Shown here: positions 15,408-23,523 of the stretch, piece after piece | Position numbering within the stretch: position 1 is the first letter of the stretch | How the letters are laid out: each line of letters starts with the position of its first letter | NCBI GenBank assembly: GCA_013335935.1 | Contig: JAAXUP010000007.1 | Coordinates: 1-56,222 of the forward strand | Source: Eubacteriaceae bacterium | GTDB taxonomy: Bacteria > Bacillota > Clostridia > Eubacteriales > Alkalibacteraceae | DNA: 56,222 nucleotides | Direction: 5' to 3' | The notes under the pieces: model-generated | What the model was told of the DNA's origin: nothing | What the model saw: the letters and a program-made list of their open reading frames with translations, nothing else | The model's database searches: none | Translations under genes and position numbers: made by a program

Positions 15408-16037
15408 TCAGAACATCCAATTTTTACAAATCGTCAACCCTTCCCAGGCATCGTTGGAGTATGCATCTGCTCCTACCTTTTCGCAAATATCGCTGTTTAC
15501 GATTGGTCCCCCTAAGATGAATTTCAAATCGTTTCTTAATCCCTTATTATTGAATTTTTCAATAACAACTTTCATGGAATTGATGGACTCAGGTACAACA
15601 CCGCTTAACCCAATGATATCAGGCTTGATATCCTGGCAAACCTCAAGGAATGTCCCTGCGGATACATCTATCCCCAGATCAAAAACATTGAATCCCGAAG
15701 CTTCTGCAAGTTTTATGAATATATCTTTACCAAGGTTATGATGGTCGTGTTTAACTGTCCCGATAAGTATTGTAGCTTTATTTTCTTTGCCCTCATTATT
15801 GAAGGTAGTTCTCATCTCCGGCAGAGATATGATCTCCTTAAAAATTTCACCTGCCATAATAAGATCAGCAATAAAGTAATTCTTATTCTCGTAATCCTGT
15901 CCCGCCCTGTTTACTCCTTCGTGAACACAGGACACTACCTCAGCCGGACTAGATCCGCCATTGATCAAACTTTTCGCAGCCCTTAAAGCCCCTGCCTCAT
16001 TAAGCGTATGCACCGCACTGACTAGTTTTTCTTTCAT
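15408..16037 (-). CDS. Corrinoid (B12-binding) methyltransferase-type protein
   Basis: A 209-residue protein of the MtbC/MtmC/MttC type that carries a methyl group on cobalamin between partner methyltransferases. It has an N-terminal helical cap (about residues 1-85) and a Rossmann B12-binding domain with the lower-ligand motif DHHNLGK (DxHxxG) and a downstream GGP. The usual SxL motif is altered to SGV. The start at 16037 follows GGGAGTGG; the longer frame adds 20 residues of no family character. No substrate-specific methyltransferase, MtbA or reductive activator is nearby, so the substrate cannot be named. Confidence 0.85.
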   Translation of the reverse strand: MKEKLVSAVHTLNEAGALRAAKSLINGGSSPAEVVSCVHEGVNRAGQDYENKNYFIADLIMAGEIFKEIISLPEMRTTFNNEGKENKATILIGTVKHDHHNLGKDIFIKLAEASGFNVFDLGIDVSAGTFLEVCQDIKPDIIGLSGVVPESINSMKVVIEKFNNKGLRNDLKFILGGPIVNSDICEKVGADAYSNDAWEGLTICKNWMF

Positions 16038-16120
16038 CGAACCACTCCCATCACATTCGTATGTATACAGAATACTCTTTTGATAATATTTTATCAATGT
16101 CTTTTTGTGTACTTATTGGC

Positions 16121-16141
16121 AGTTAGCGGTTAGCGGTTAGC
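16121..16141. repeat. Heptanucleotide array GGTTAGC
   Basis: Three consecutive 7-mers: AGTTAGC, GGTTAGC, GGTTAGC. Confidence 0.7.
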
Positions 16142-16146
16142 AAAAA

Positions 16147-16181
16147 AGACAAAAGCAGCCCTGTTATAAACAAGGACTGCT
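16147..16181 (-). terminator. Terminator of the MarR-ABC operon
   Basis: The hairpin arms around AGCAG...CTGCT (16154-16181) enclose an inner AACAAGG/CCTGTT pairing. On the minus strand it is followed by TTTTGTCTTTTTT. It is about 280 bp past the end of the ABC operon; a closer terminator was not seen. Confidence 0.65.
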
Positions 16182-16192
16182 ATGACCACAAT

Positions 16193-16241
16193 AGTCTCTA
16201 GTCTCAAGTCACTAGTCCCTAGTTTTAAGTTGTAAGTCACG
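16193..16241. repeat. Heptanucleotide array AGTCNCT
   Basis: Seven consecutive 7-mers all starting AGT: AGTCTCT, AGTCTCA, AGTCACT, AGTCCCT, AGTTTTA, AGTTGTA, AGTCACG. The phase is kept without any indel. Confidence 0.8.
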
Positions 16242-16343
16242 ATGTTTGATTTTCAATATTAAAATATTTTTTTAAATATAAACATTTTAGAAAAGATTTT
16301 ATGAATGGGCGCGTCTGAGTCATATTTTCTAAAATGAACGTTC

Positions 16344-16378
16344 ATTGTAAATTGTACACTGTACATTGTCAATTGAAT
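16344..16378. repeat. Heptanucleotide array ATTGTAC
   Basis: Five consecutive 7-mers: ATTGTAA, ATTGTAC, ACTGTAC, ATTGTCA, ATTGAAT. Confidence 0.75.
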
Positions 16379-16424
16379 TTGTCCTAAGCATGCCAGATTT
16401 ATGCAGTTCAACGTTTTTGCTTTT

Positions 16425-16461
16425 AGCTAATTGCTACTCACCTGATCGCTAACAGCTGATT
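16425..16461. repeat. Degenerate heptanucleotide array GCTAANT
   Basis: GCTAATT, GCTACTC, an 8-mer ACCTGATC, GCTAACA, GCTGATT. It abuts the stop codon of the ABC transporter gene, as the array at 10389 does for the PBP gene. Confidence 0.55.
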
Positions 16462-19400
16462 CAAATTTCCCCGCCGGCGAACTGGCTGTTGTACAGGTCG
16501 GCATAGAAGCCTTTGTTTTCCATGAGTTCATTATGACTGCCCATCTCAATGATACTTCCCTGGTTCATTACAAGTATTGTCTCAGCATCTCTGATGGTAG
16601 AAAGGCGGTGAGCAATAACAAAGCTCGTACGGTCTTGCATCAGATTAGCCATGGCCTTCTGTATCAGTACTTCTGTTCGCGTATCTACGCTGCTTGTGGC
16701 TTCATCCAAAATCAATATTGCGGGATCCGCAAGGATCGCCCTGGCAATTGTGATCAGCTGTTTCTGTCCTTGAGAGATATTCGTTGCTTCTTCGTTTAGT
16801 ATCGTTTCATAGCCTTCAGGAAGTGTTCTGATAAAGTGATCGGCATGTGCCGCTTTGGAAGCTTCTATAATTTGCTCTTCAGTGGCATTTTCCTTGCCAT
16901 ATGCGATGTTATCCCTGATAGTCCCATTGAAAAGCCATGTATCCTGAAGTACCATTCCAAACATCCTTCTCAGGCTGCTTCGTTTGATATCTCTGGTGTC
17001 TACTCCATCGATTGCTATTTTCCCTTTATTGATTTCATAAAATCTCATCAGGAGATTTACCAATGTCGTTTTACCAGCACCTGTTGGCCCAACAATTGCC
17101 ACGGTATGGCCTTGTTTTACATCCAGATTCATATTTTCGATCAATGGAATATCATCCACATATCGGAAGGACACATTCTCGAAAACTACATTGCCTTCCG
17201 GGTTTTCAATGGCGACAGCAGCTGCACTATCCTGGATTTCTTCCTCCTCGTCAAGGACTTCAAAGATCCTCTCTGCGCAAGCAACCGTGGACTGGAGTAC
17301 ATTTGCAATATTTGCGGTCTGAACGATGGGCATGGTAAAGTTTCTGGAATACGTTATGAATGCCAGCATATCCCCAAGTTTCAGGATATCTTTTGTGATC
17401 CAAAGTCCTCCTACGACGCTAATCAATACATAACCGATATTGCTGATAAAGTTCAATAACGGAAACATGATTCCGGAAACAAACTGCGCTTTCCAGCCTG
17501 CATTGTACAGTCTTTCATTTACTTCCTTGAATTTTTTAACAGAATCATCTTCATGATTATACGCTTTAACAATTTTATGTCCTGTATACATTTCCTCCAC
17601 ATGTCCGCTTAATATTCCTAATTCCTTCTGTTGTGCAGCGAAATATTTCTGTGATCTCTTCGCGATCATCATTGTTGTCAATACATAAAGGGGCAAGGTT
17701 GCAATAACGATCAGTGTGAGTACCGGACTAATGGTAAGCATCATCACAATATATCCAACCAAAGAAATCACTGATGTAATGATCTGGGTGATACTCTGCT
17801 GAAGGGTCGTAGCTATGGTATCCACATCATTGGTGACCCTGCTGAGCATATCCCCATGAGGGTGCATGTCATAATATTTCAGTGGAAGTTTGGAAAACTT
17901 ATGATCCACGTCCCTTCTCAAATCCCTGACTGTTTTTTGAGATACTCCTGACATGACTAATCCCATAATCAGACTAAAAAGCGAACTAACAAGATACATT
18001 CCCATTAGTATTAAAGCGATTTGACCGATATACTTGAAATCGATCTTTCCATTCGTCTCCTCTATGGCTGTTATTACCCCATCGATCTGATCATCACTGA
18101 TGGATATTTCTGAATCGGGACTTGTTGCAGGTGCATTCTCCATGGTTGACATAGTATCGCTTAAACTAAGTATTTTTCTTGCGATTTCAGCTTTTTCTGC
18201 TCCTGTTTTCAAAGTGCTGATTACCGGCAGATCGATAAATTCCCTGAGATCCGCAAGACCAGTCTTGTCAAAGGTTTGGTCTTCAGCTGTTGTTTCGGTA
18301 TCTGTGCCCATATCCGGCATTTTCTCCAGCAGTATGAGCATTTTGTCAAGAGCTGCCAAGCGCTCCTTTTCATCGGTTATGCTTCCCAGGTCATTCATTT
18401 TAAGCAGTTCTAAAACTGTATCAAGGGAATCCTTGTCGATGGCATTATCTGTTGGTTCGGTTCCATCGGTTTCAATATCCGGCATATTTTTAAAAATGCC
18501 GACCAACTCGATAGTTGTTGTTTTTTTCTGCATCGGATCCTGGATTTCTTCCAGGAGAGGCAGAGCCAGTAGTGATTTTATTGTGTCTAACGAGTCAGCA
18601 TCCATCCCCTCAGCTGTTGAAGAACTTGCGGGCATTTTATTGAGAACATTGATAAAGCTTACCGTTAACGCTGCTTTTTCCTTCAGGTCCGCACCTGAAC
18701 TTATCGCTTTAAGATTCAGAAGTTCCTTAACGGCGCTAAGACCAGAAGTTTGTGCCGATGAAGGCATTTTCCCTAATACGCTGATAAAGTTAAGTGTAGC
18801 TGTTTTTTTATTGTTAGAAGAAGAGATTTCTTCACTTTTTAATAGATTGATCATATTTCCGGCAGTAGCTGCATCCATTGTCTGAGAGCTGCCCGGGAGC
18901 TGAGGGAGCGTTTGCATAAGCTCGATAAATTTAATTGTCGTTGCGATCTTATCGTTTCTGTTTGTTCGTGTTTTTATACTGGGTAAATCCAGCAAGTCCT
19001 GAATATTGCTTAATGCCTGGGGATCTGTGATCCCGCCTGAAGCGATCAGTTGGCTCAACGTGCCGTCAAGGCTATCCTGTGTTGTCGCCATTTGTGCAAT
19101 CAAATTATCTTTTGCGCTATTCTGCGCCTTGATCATCTGGGTATAGACGCCTTCTACCGCTTTATTTTGCGCGTCGCTCATTTTGTTAGTGATGTTCGTA
19201 TCGGCTTCTTTCTGGGCATCACCCATGCTGGTCATGATGGAATCATTCATTTCATTTTGAACATCCGTCATATTATCCAGAATAGAAGTTCTTGCTTTGA
19301 TCTGTCCCTCAGACATCTGACTGATGATTTTGCCTGCCATATAACCGTCCTGAAGTTTATTCATTGCCTTGGCTGTTACTTTAGGAGCGGCTATTGTAAA

Positions 19401-19610
19401 GATCGTGCTGGCAATTGCAAATATAACCACCAGGATCAGATTGATCCGGTGAGGTTTTAAATACTTCATAAGTCTTTTTAATGTGCCTTTGAAATTTTTA
19501 GGCTTCTCAACGGGAACCCCAAATCCTCTCATGGGACCGCCGCCATGGCTTCCCCCCGGCCCAACTGCCGGTTTCTTAAATTCGTCATTTTTTCTTTCCC
19601 CGTTGCTCAT
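16461..19610 (-). CDS. ABC exporter half with giant repetitive ectodomain
   Basis: ABC-type multidrug/peptide exporter half-transporter of 1049 residues; relatives are about 600-720. A Gly-rich cytoplasmic N-terminus and TM1 (about 56-76) are followed by an insert of about 430 residues before TM2 (about 529-550). By type IV exporter topology the insert is outside the membrane. It contains six exact 15-residue repeats (residues 99-188, each starting M and mostly with Q at position 5), then about six helical repeats of 44-56 residues (197-495) punctuated by MP or LP. The C-terminal ATPase has Walker A GPTGAGKTT, Walker B LILDEAT, an H-loop AHR, and a degenerate signature ISQGQ. It starts with an ATGA overlap after its partner gene and a GAGGAGG site. 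Confidence 0.93.
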   Translation of the reverse strand: MSNGERKNDEFKKPAVGPGGSHGGGPMRGFGVPVEKPKNFKGTLKRLMKYLKPHRINLILVVIFAIASTIFTIAAPKVTAKAMNKLQDGYMAGKIISQMSEGQIKARTSILDNMTDVQNEMNDSIMTSMGDAQKEADTNITNKMSDAQNKAVEGVYTQMIKAQNSAKDNLIAQMATTQDSLDGTLSQLIASGGITDPQALSNIQDLLDLPSIKTRTNRNDKIATTIKFIELMQTLPQLPGSSQTMDAATAGNMINLLKSEEISSSNNKKTATLNFISVLGKMPSSAQTSGLSAVKELLNLKAISSGADLKEKAALTVSFINVLNKMPASSSTAEGMDADSLDTIKSLLALPLLEEIQDPMQKKTTTIELVGIFKNMPDIETDGTEPTDNAIDKDSLDTVLELLKMNDLGSITDEKERLAALDKMLILLEKMPDMGTDTETTAEDQTFDKTGLADLREFIDLPVISTLKTGAEKAEIARKILSLSDTMSTMENAPATSPDSEISISDDQIDGVITAIEETNGKIDFKYIGQIALILMGMYLVSSLFSLIMGLVMSGVSQKTVRDLRRDVDHKFSKLPLKYYDMHPHGDMLSRVTNDVDTIATTLQQSITQIITSVISLVGYIVMMLTISPVLTLIVIATLPLYVLTTMMIAKRSQKYFAAQQKELGILSGHVEEMYTGHKIVKAYNHEDDSVKKFKEVNERLYNAGWKAQFVSGIMFPLLNFISNIGYVLISVVGGLWITKDILKLGDMLAFITYSRNFTMPIVQTANIANVLQSTVACAERIFEVLDEEEEIQDSAAAVAIENPEGNVVFENVSFRYVDDIPLIENMNLDVKQGHTVAIVGPTGAGKTTLVNLLMRFYEINKGKIAIDGVDTRDIKRSSLRRMFGMVLQDTWLFNGTIRDNIAYGKENATEEQIIEASKAAHADHFIRTLPEGYETILNEEATNISQGQKQLITIARAILADPAILILDEATSSVDTRTEVLIQKAMANLMQDRTSFVIAHRLSTIRDAETILVMNQGSIIEMGSHNELMENKGFYADLYNSQFAGGEI

Positions 19611-21334
19611 GCTATCTCCTCCTCGCTCAACTGAGAAGATACGATTTCTTTATATACTTCACAGGTTTTCATTAGCTCACGATGTGTTCCCATCCCGGCT
19701 ACTCTGCCTTCGTCCATAACGATGATCCTATCCGCATCCATTACGGTCCCCACTCTTTGAGCAACAATAATTACCGTAGATTCACTGATTTCCTTGTTCA
19801 AGGCAGCTCTGACCTTTGCATCAGTCTTAAAGTCAAGGGCAGAAAAACTGTCATCAAATATATAGATTTCTGGCTGTCTCACCAGTGCTCTTGCGATGGA
19901 AAGTCTCTGCTTTTGTCCTCCGGAGATATTTGTTCCCCCCTGAGAAATGTAATGGTCATATCCACCCTCCATAGTATCGATAAATTCCTTCGCCTGGGCG
20001 ATTTCAGAAGCTCTTGCTATTTCCTCTGTTGAGGCATCCATGTTTCCGTATCTGATATTCTCTGCGATCGTTCCAGAAAAAAGTACGGCTTTCTGAGGAA
20101 CAAGCCCGATTTTCCTTCGGATGATCTCCATGGAGGATTCCTTGACATCTACTCCGTCCACAAGAACTCTGCCATCAGCAGGATCATAAAATCTTGGTAT
20201 CAGGTTGACTAACGTTGATTTTCCTGAACCAGTAGAACCGATGATTGCCGTTACTTCACCCGGGCATGCTGTAAATGAGATATTCTTTAAAACAGGCTCC
20301 TCCGCTCCAGGATAACAGAATGTGACATTTTCAAATTGTATGTGTCCCTTCCCAACAAAATCACTCTTGATTTCATCAGGATCCTTTACACTTGGCAAGG
20401 TCTCAAGAACTTCGTTGATCCTGACTGCCGCTGCCTGAGCTCTTGGAACCATGATAAACATCATAGAAAGCATAAGCATGGACATCATGATCTGCATGGC
20501 ATACTGCATAAACGCACTTAAATCTCCAAGGTTCATACTGCCTGCATCAATTTGAAGACCCCCAAACCACAATATCGAAAGGGAGGTCAGGTTCATGATC
20601 AACATGATTGAAGGCATCATGAAGGCCATGATCCGATTTACCTGGATATAATTATCTGTTAAATCTGTGTTTGCCTGTTCAAATCTGATGTTTTCTTTTT
20701 CTATGGTATCAAATGCTCTTATGACTCTGACTCCAGTCAGTTTCTCCCTCAGGACCAGATTGATCCTGTCGATCTTTTTCTGTACCTGCTGGAAAAGCGG
20801 GATGACTTTTCTTGCCAGAATCGCAATAACTACCCCAAGGACTAAAATAGCGATCCCCAGCACACCGGTGAGTTCCACATCCCGTGAGAATGCCATAACC
20901 AGTCCCCCAACCGCCATCATGGGTGCGCTTACCATCATCCTTAGGATCATCATGACGACGTTCTGTACCTGTGTAATATCATTGGTTGTTCTTGTAATCA
21001 GTGTCGCCGTACCCAAAGAATCAAATTCTTTTAAAGAAAAGCTTTCCACCCTTTCAAAAACCTTGTTTCTGAGTATCGTTCCAAGTGCAGTAGATACTTT
21101 GGAAGCCAGGAAACTGGAAATAACGGCACATAGCGCGCCAAGTCCGGCGATAAGAAGCATGAAGCCTCCTGTCGTCCATATATAGTCCGTATTTCCATTC
21201 ATGACGCCCTCATTGATAATATCTGACATCAGTGTCGGAAGATAAAGATCTCCTATGGTTTGCAGAAATATAAGAACTAATATGATTACGATCTGTAAGG
21301 TATACGGTTTTAAAAACCTAAATAGTTTTATCAT
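19607..21334 (-). CDS. ABC exporter half, non-catalytic partner
   Basis: A 575-residue half-transporter with six membrane helices and a C-terminal ATPase. Walker A (GSTGSGKST) and the signature (ISGGQKQR) are canonical. The Walker B glutamate is Asp (IFDDSFSALD) and the H-loop His is Gln (AQRVGT). Combined with the ISQGQ signature of the other half, this gives the one-good, one-degenerate ATP site arrangement of heterodimeric exporters such as BmrCD, LmrCD and TM287/288. It follows a MarR gene and is coupled to the larger half by a 4-bp overlap. The substrate is unknown. Confidence 0.93.
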   Translation of the reverse strand: MIKLFRFLKPYTLQIVIILVLIFLQTIGDLYLPTLMSDIINEGVMNGNTDYIWTTGGFMLLIAGLGALCAVISSFLASKVSTALGTILRNKVFERVESFSLKEFDSLGTATLITRTTNDITQVQNVVMMILRMMVSAPMMAVGGLVMAFSRDVELTGVLGIAILVLGVVIAILARKVIPLFQQVQKKIDRINLVLREKLTGVRVIRAFDTIEKENIRFEQANTDLTDNYIQVNRIMAFMMPSIMLIMNLTSLSILWFGGLQIDAGSMNLGDLSAFMQYAMQIMMSMLMLSMMFIMVPRAQAAAVRINEVLETLPSVKDPDEIKSDFVGKGHIQFENVTFCYPGAEEPVLKNISFTACPGEVTAIIGSTGSGKSTLVNLIPRFYDPADGRVLVDGVDVKESSMEIIRRKIGLVPQKAVLFSGTIAENIRYGNMDASTEEIARASEIAQAKEFIDTMEGGYDHYISQGGTNISGGQKQRLSIARALVRQPEIYIFDDSFSALDFKTDAKVRAALNKEISESTVIIVAQRVGTVMDADRIIVMDEGRVAGMGTHRELMKTCEVYKEIVSSQLSEEEIA

Positions 21335-21364
21335 TTAAATTATCAGCTCCTTTATGTTGATTCC

Positions 21365-21796
21365 CTATATTTTGTCGAAAATATTTTTCATTTCGATAAT
21401 AAGTGTATTAAGCTTCGTTACATCGTCATCATCAAGTACTTCAAATCTTTTCAGAAGTTCCGACTTGACGATATTCATATGCAAATCCACAAATTCCTGT
21501 CCCTTTTCTGTGATTTTTAAATTTACTACCCTTCTGTCTTCAGAGTCGTTCTCCCTGACAATCAGACCTTCTTGAATAAGTTTGTCAGCCAGTATCGTCA
21601 GATTTGATTTTGGAATACACATCTTATCGCTATATGTACTCATCGTCCTTCCATTTTCCTCATGAATTCTGAACAGTAAACCAAGCTGCTGCTTGGGTAT
21701 CTCCATTTCAGGCATTTCTTTCATCAGTTTTTTAAACATGGCAGGCAGGAGCATCAAGAGATTTTTTGACAATTCAGCTCTATCAGACAATTTCAT
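21365..21796 (-). CDS. MarR-family regulator of the ABC operon
   Basis: A 143-residue winged-helix repressor with a dimerization helix at each end and the DNA-binding segment IPKSNLTILADKLIQEGL followed by the wing ENDSEDRRVVNLKIT, whose D-x-R-R motif is typical of MarR. AAAGGAGG precedes the ATG. It lies 30 bp upstream of the two ABC genes, and palindromes overlapping its promoter suggest autorepression relieved by a ligand, probably a compound the pump exports. Confidence 0.92.
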   Translation of the reverse strand: MKLSDRAELSKNLLMLLPAMFKKLMKEMPEMEIPKQQLGLLFRIHEENGRTMSTYSDKMCIPKSNLTILADKLIQEGLIVRENDSEDRRVVNLKITEKGQEFVDLHMNIVKSELLKRFEVLDDDDVTKLNTLIIEMKNIFDKI

Positions 21797-21819
21797 TCCT
21801 CCTTTAAGATTTATGATTA

Positions 21820-21839
21820 TTACGTTTCGTAACTGTTAC
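21820..21839 (-). promoter_or_regulatory. Candidate MarR operator
   Basis: Two overlapping palindromes: TTACG-ttt-CGTAA (21820-21832) and GTAAC-t-GTTAC (21829-21839). They lie just downstream of the -10 box of the marR promoter. Confidence 0.6.
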
Positions 21840-21841
21840 TA

Positions 21842-21870
21842 ATTATAACTATTCCATTAAAAAAAAGCAA
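21842..21870 (-). promoter_or_regulatory. Promoter of the MarR-ABC operon
   Basis: Minus strand TTGCTT (21865-21870) and TATAAT (21842-21847) with a 17-bp spacer. Confidence 0.75.
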
Positions 21871-21924
21871 GAGAATTTAATAAGATAAGTATTAAATCAT
21901 CCTGCAAAAAACATACGTTGAAGG

Positions 21925-22248
21925 TTAAATCACTTTAATATCAGTCAGTGTCATGATTCCGTCATGCACCATTTCCTTCAGGAGCGGTATGAGGGTTTCC
22001 AGCAGTTCCTCTTCCTCAATAACCTCGATCATGACGGGAAGGCCTTCACTTAAATCCAGGATGTGGGCAGAGTGGATCACACTATGATTTCCAAAGCCTT
22101 CGATCCCCCGATAGACGGTAGCACCTGTTGCCCCCAGTTCCTTGATCTTCAGGATAACCGCATGGACTAGACTATGGCCTTTATATTTTGCGTCTTCATT
22201 CAGATAAATCTTTAAAAGCTTGACCGATTTAGAAACCTGCATTTTCAT
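21925..22248 (-). CDS. DUF190 protein, fluoride-channel associated
   Basis: A 107-residue protein of the DUF190 family, a PII-like ferredoxin fold often encoded next to CrcB/Fluc. Typical features are LLKIYLNEDAKYKGHSLVHAVI near the start, GATGATVYRGIEGFG in the middle and SEGLPVMIEVIE. It follows the two crcB genes by about 20 bp on the same strand. Its biochemical role is not established. The start may be the second Met, two codons in. Confidence 0.88.
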   Translation of the reverse strand: MKMQVSKSVKLLKIYLNEDAKYKGHSLVHAVILKIKELGATGATVYRGIEGFGNHSVIHSAHILDLSEGLPVMIEVIEEEELLETLIPLLKEMVHDGIMTLTDIKVI

Positions 22249-22268
22249 CTCTCCATCCGTGTTTTTAC

Positions 22269-22625
22269 TTAAAACTGTTTTGCAGCAAAAAAACCTGCCA
22301 TATAGAAGATGATACCCAGAAAAAGCGAACCGAAAATGTAGATTGAAGCATTGAGCTTCTCTTTTCCACTGATCAGGTCGAATCCTTCATACATAAAGGT
22401 TGAAAAAGTTGTATACCCACCTAAAAATCCATCTCCAATGAGAATATATCCGCTTTCAGGAAGTTCAAGACCACTCACCACACCCAGCAGAAACGCGCCC
22501 GTCACGTTAATGACGAATGTTCCTGAAGGAAAAGACCCTCCCTTTTTTTGAGAAATTTTCCGCCCAAGGATAAACCTGGTCAGACTTCCAAAAATTCCAC
22601 CCACGCCTGCAAGTAAATAATTCAT
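22269..22625 (-). CDS. crcB: Fluoride channel subunit Fluc/CrcB (second copy)
   Basis: A 118-residue membrane protein with four predicted helices that lowers cytoplasmic fluoride. It has family motifs GGIFGSLTRFILG, FVINVTGAFLLG and GGYTTFSTFMYE; the Asn and the TTFSTF phenylalanine-box residues line the pore. Its start overlaps the stop of the upstream crcB gene by 4 bp. Gram-positive bacteria often encode such pairs, which can form heterodimeric channels, and the tight coupling here fits that. Confidence 0.92.
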   Translation of the reverse strand: MNYLLAGVGGIFGSLTRFILGRKISQKKGGSFPSGTFVINVTGAFLLGVVSGLELPESGYILIGDGFLGGYTTFSTFMYEGFDLISGKEKLNASIYIFGSLFLGIIFYMAGFFAAKQF

Positions 22626-23026
22626 TTTTCACCTCTTGAGCGCAGTCTATAATTAATCATCCGGGCTGTTGCCATTCCTGCGTAGGCAGCAAATAATCCC
22701 ATCATAATGGAAATTGCACTATAGGCAAGACCTGCAGGATATTGACCTGACAATATCAGAACGGAGGTTTCCTTGCAAAAAGTTGAGAATGTTGTGTAAG
22801 CGCCAAGGAGGCCAGTTGCGATCCCTATCCGCAGATCTGGATCTATGGAGATCACTTCAAGGGCAAAGATCAGGAAAAATGCCAGAAGATAGCTGCCTGA
22901 TATATTGATGATAAAGGTATTCAAAGGAAAACTGCCACTATAGTCAAATATCCCTTGAGATTTAATCAGATATCTTAATATTGCACCAATGAAGCCAAAT
23001 GCGCCAATTAAGCAGTATTTTCTCAT
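22622..23026 (-). CDS. crcB: Fluoride channel subunit Fluc/CrcB (first copy)
   Basis: A 134-residue four-helix fluoride channel subunit with GAFGFIGAILRYLI, FIINISGSYLLAF and GAYTTFSTFCKE. It is the first gene of the crcB-crcB-DUF190 operon. The promoter starts transcription only about 20 nt upstream of the ATG, which leaves no space for a fluoride riboswitch. Confidence 0.92.
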   Translation of the reverse strand: MRKYCLIGAFGFIGAILRYLIKSQGIFDYSGSFPLNTFIINISGSYLLAFFLIFALEVISIDPDLRIGIATGLLGAYTTFSTFCKETSVLILSGQYPAGLAYSAISIMMGLFAAYAGMATARMINYRLRSRGEK

Positions 23027-23055
23027 AAATTCATTCCTTTCATATACCTTGTAAA

Positions 23056-23084
23056 ATTATATTTTAATGAGATAAATAAATCAA
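23056..23084 (-). promoter_or_regulatory. Promoter of the crcB operon
   Basis: Minus strand TTGATT (23079-23084) and TATAAT (23056-23061), 17-bp spacer. Confidence 0.75.
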
Positions 23085-23134
23085 GAAATTATTATATTTA
23101 TGCATCATAACCATCAAAAACGGTTATGTTAACG

Positions 23135-23163
23135 TTGACAATGCATAATTATATGAGTATAAT
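23135..23163 (+). promoter_or_regulatory. Promoter of the T-box/tyrosine phenol-lyase gene
   Basis: TTGACA (23135-23140) and TATAAT (23158-23163), 17-bp spacer, both consensus. It is divergent from the crcB promoter. Confidence 0.88.
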
Positions 23164-23180
23164 AATATAAAATATTAAAA

Positions 23181-23438
23181 AACGATGACTGAGAAAAAGT
23201 AAGACTGATCTTTTTCTAAAGAAAGCTGCCGGAGGATGAGAGGCGCAGAAAAAACAGTTCTGAATACATCTCAAGAGTTGCTCCCTGAAAGGTTTTCCAT
23301 GTAGGGTGTTGCCGGAAATGCACACGTTATCGTGCAAGGTATGATTTATACTTATTAAGATCAGGATCGCGAGTGACTGATGAATTAAGGTGGTAACACG
23401 GTGAATATCCGTCCTTTGCATAAAGGGCGGTTTTTTTT
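23181..23438 (+). promoter_or_regulatory. T-box leader, probably tyrosine-specific
   Basis: A tRNA-sensing leader that lets transcription through when uncharged tRNA binds. Stem I shows the AGTAA (loop E-like) strand opposite GAATACA; the specifier would be TAC (Tyr) at 23265-23267, followed by the usual A. The antiterminator element AAGGTGGTAACACGG (23387-23401) carries the TGGT bulge able to pair with a tRNA ending ACCA, which fits tRNA-Tyr. The terminator at 23410-23438 has a CCGTCCTTT/AAAGGGCGG stem and eight T. The T-box call is firm; the specifier assignment was made by eye. Confidence 0.88.
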
Positions 23439-23523
23439 GTGCCAAAATATTTGAACCTCAGCAATTAGGTTGAGCTTTTTGGCATACGTGAGAGAAAATA
23501 ATAAATTTAATGGAGGAAGTATA

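Larger units (their letters stand above)
16038..16460. other. 423-bp gap: heptamer arrays and a terminator
   Basis: No gene is visible. The gap holds four arrays with 7-bp period built from different words (listed separately) and one intrinsic terminator serving the ABC transporter operon. An incomplete palindrome (GAACGTTC) lies at 16336-16343. Confidence 0.7.

Noticed and set aside
16121-16460. CRISPR array
   Set aside because: The repeats are 7 bp and contiguous, without unique spacers of 25-40 bp.
18100-18885. Long plus-strand frame opposite the ABC ectodomain
   Set aside because: It is a shadow of the repetitive coding strand, without a ribosome binding site or promoter.
23027-23134. 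Fluoride riboswitch before crcB, suggested by a CATAACC/GGTTATG hairpin
   Set aside because: The hairpin lies upstream of the crcB promoter, between the divergent promoters, and would not be in the mRNA; the fluoride core consensus is not seen.
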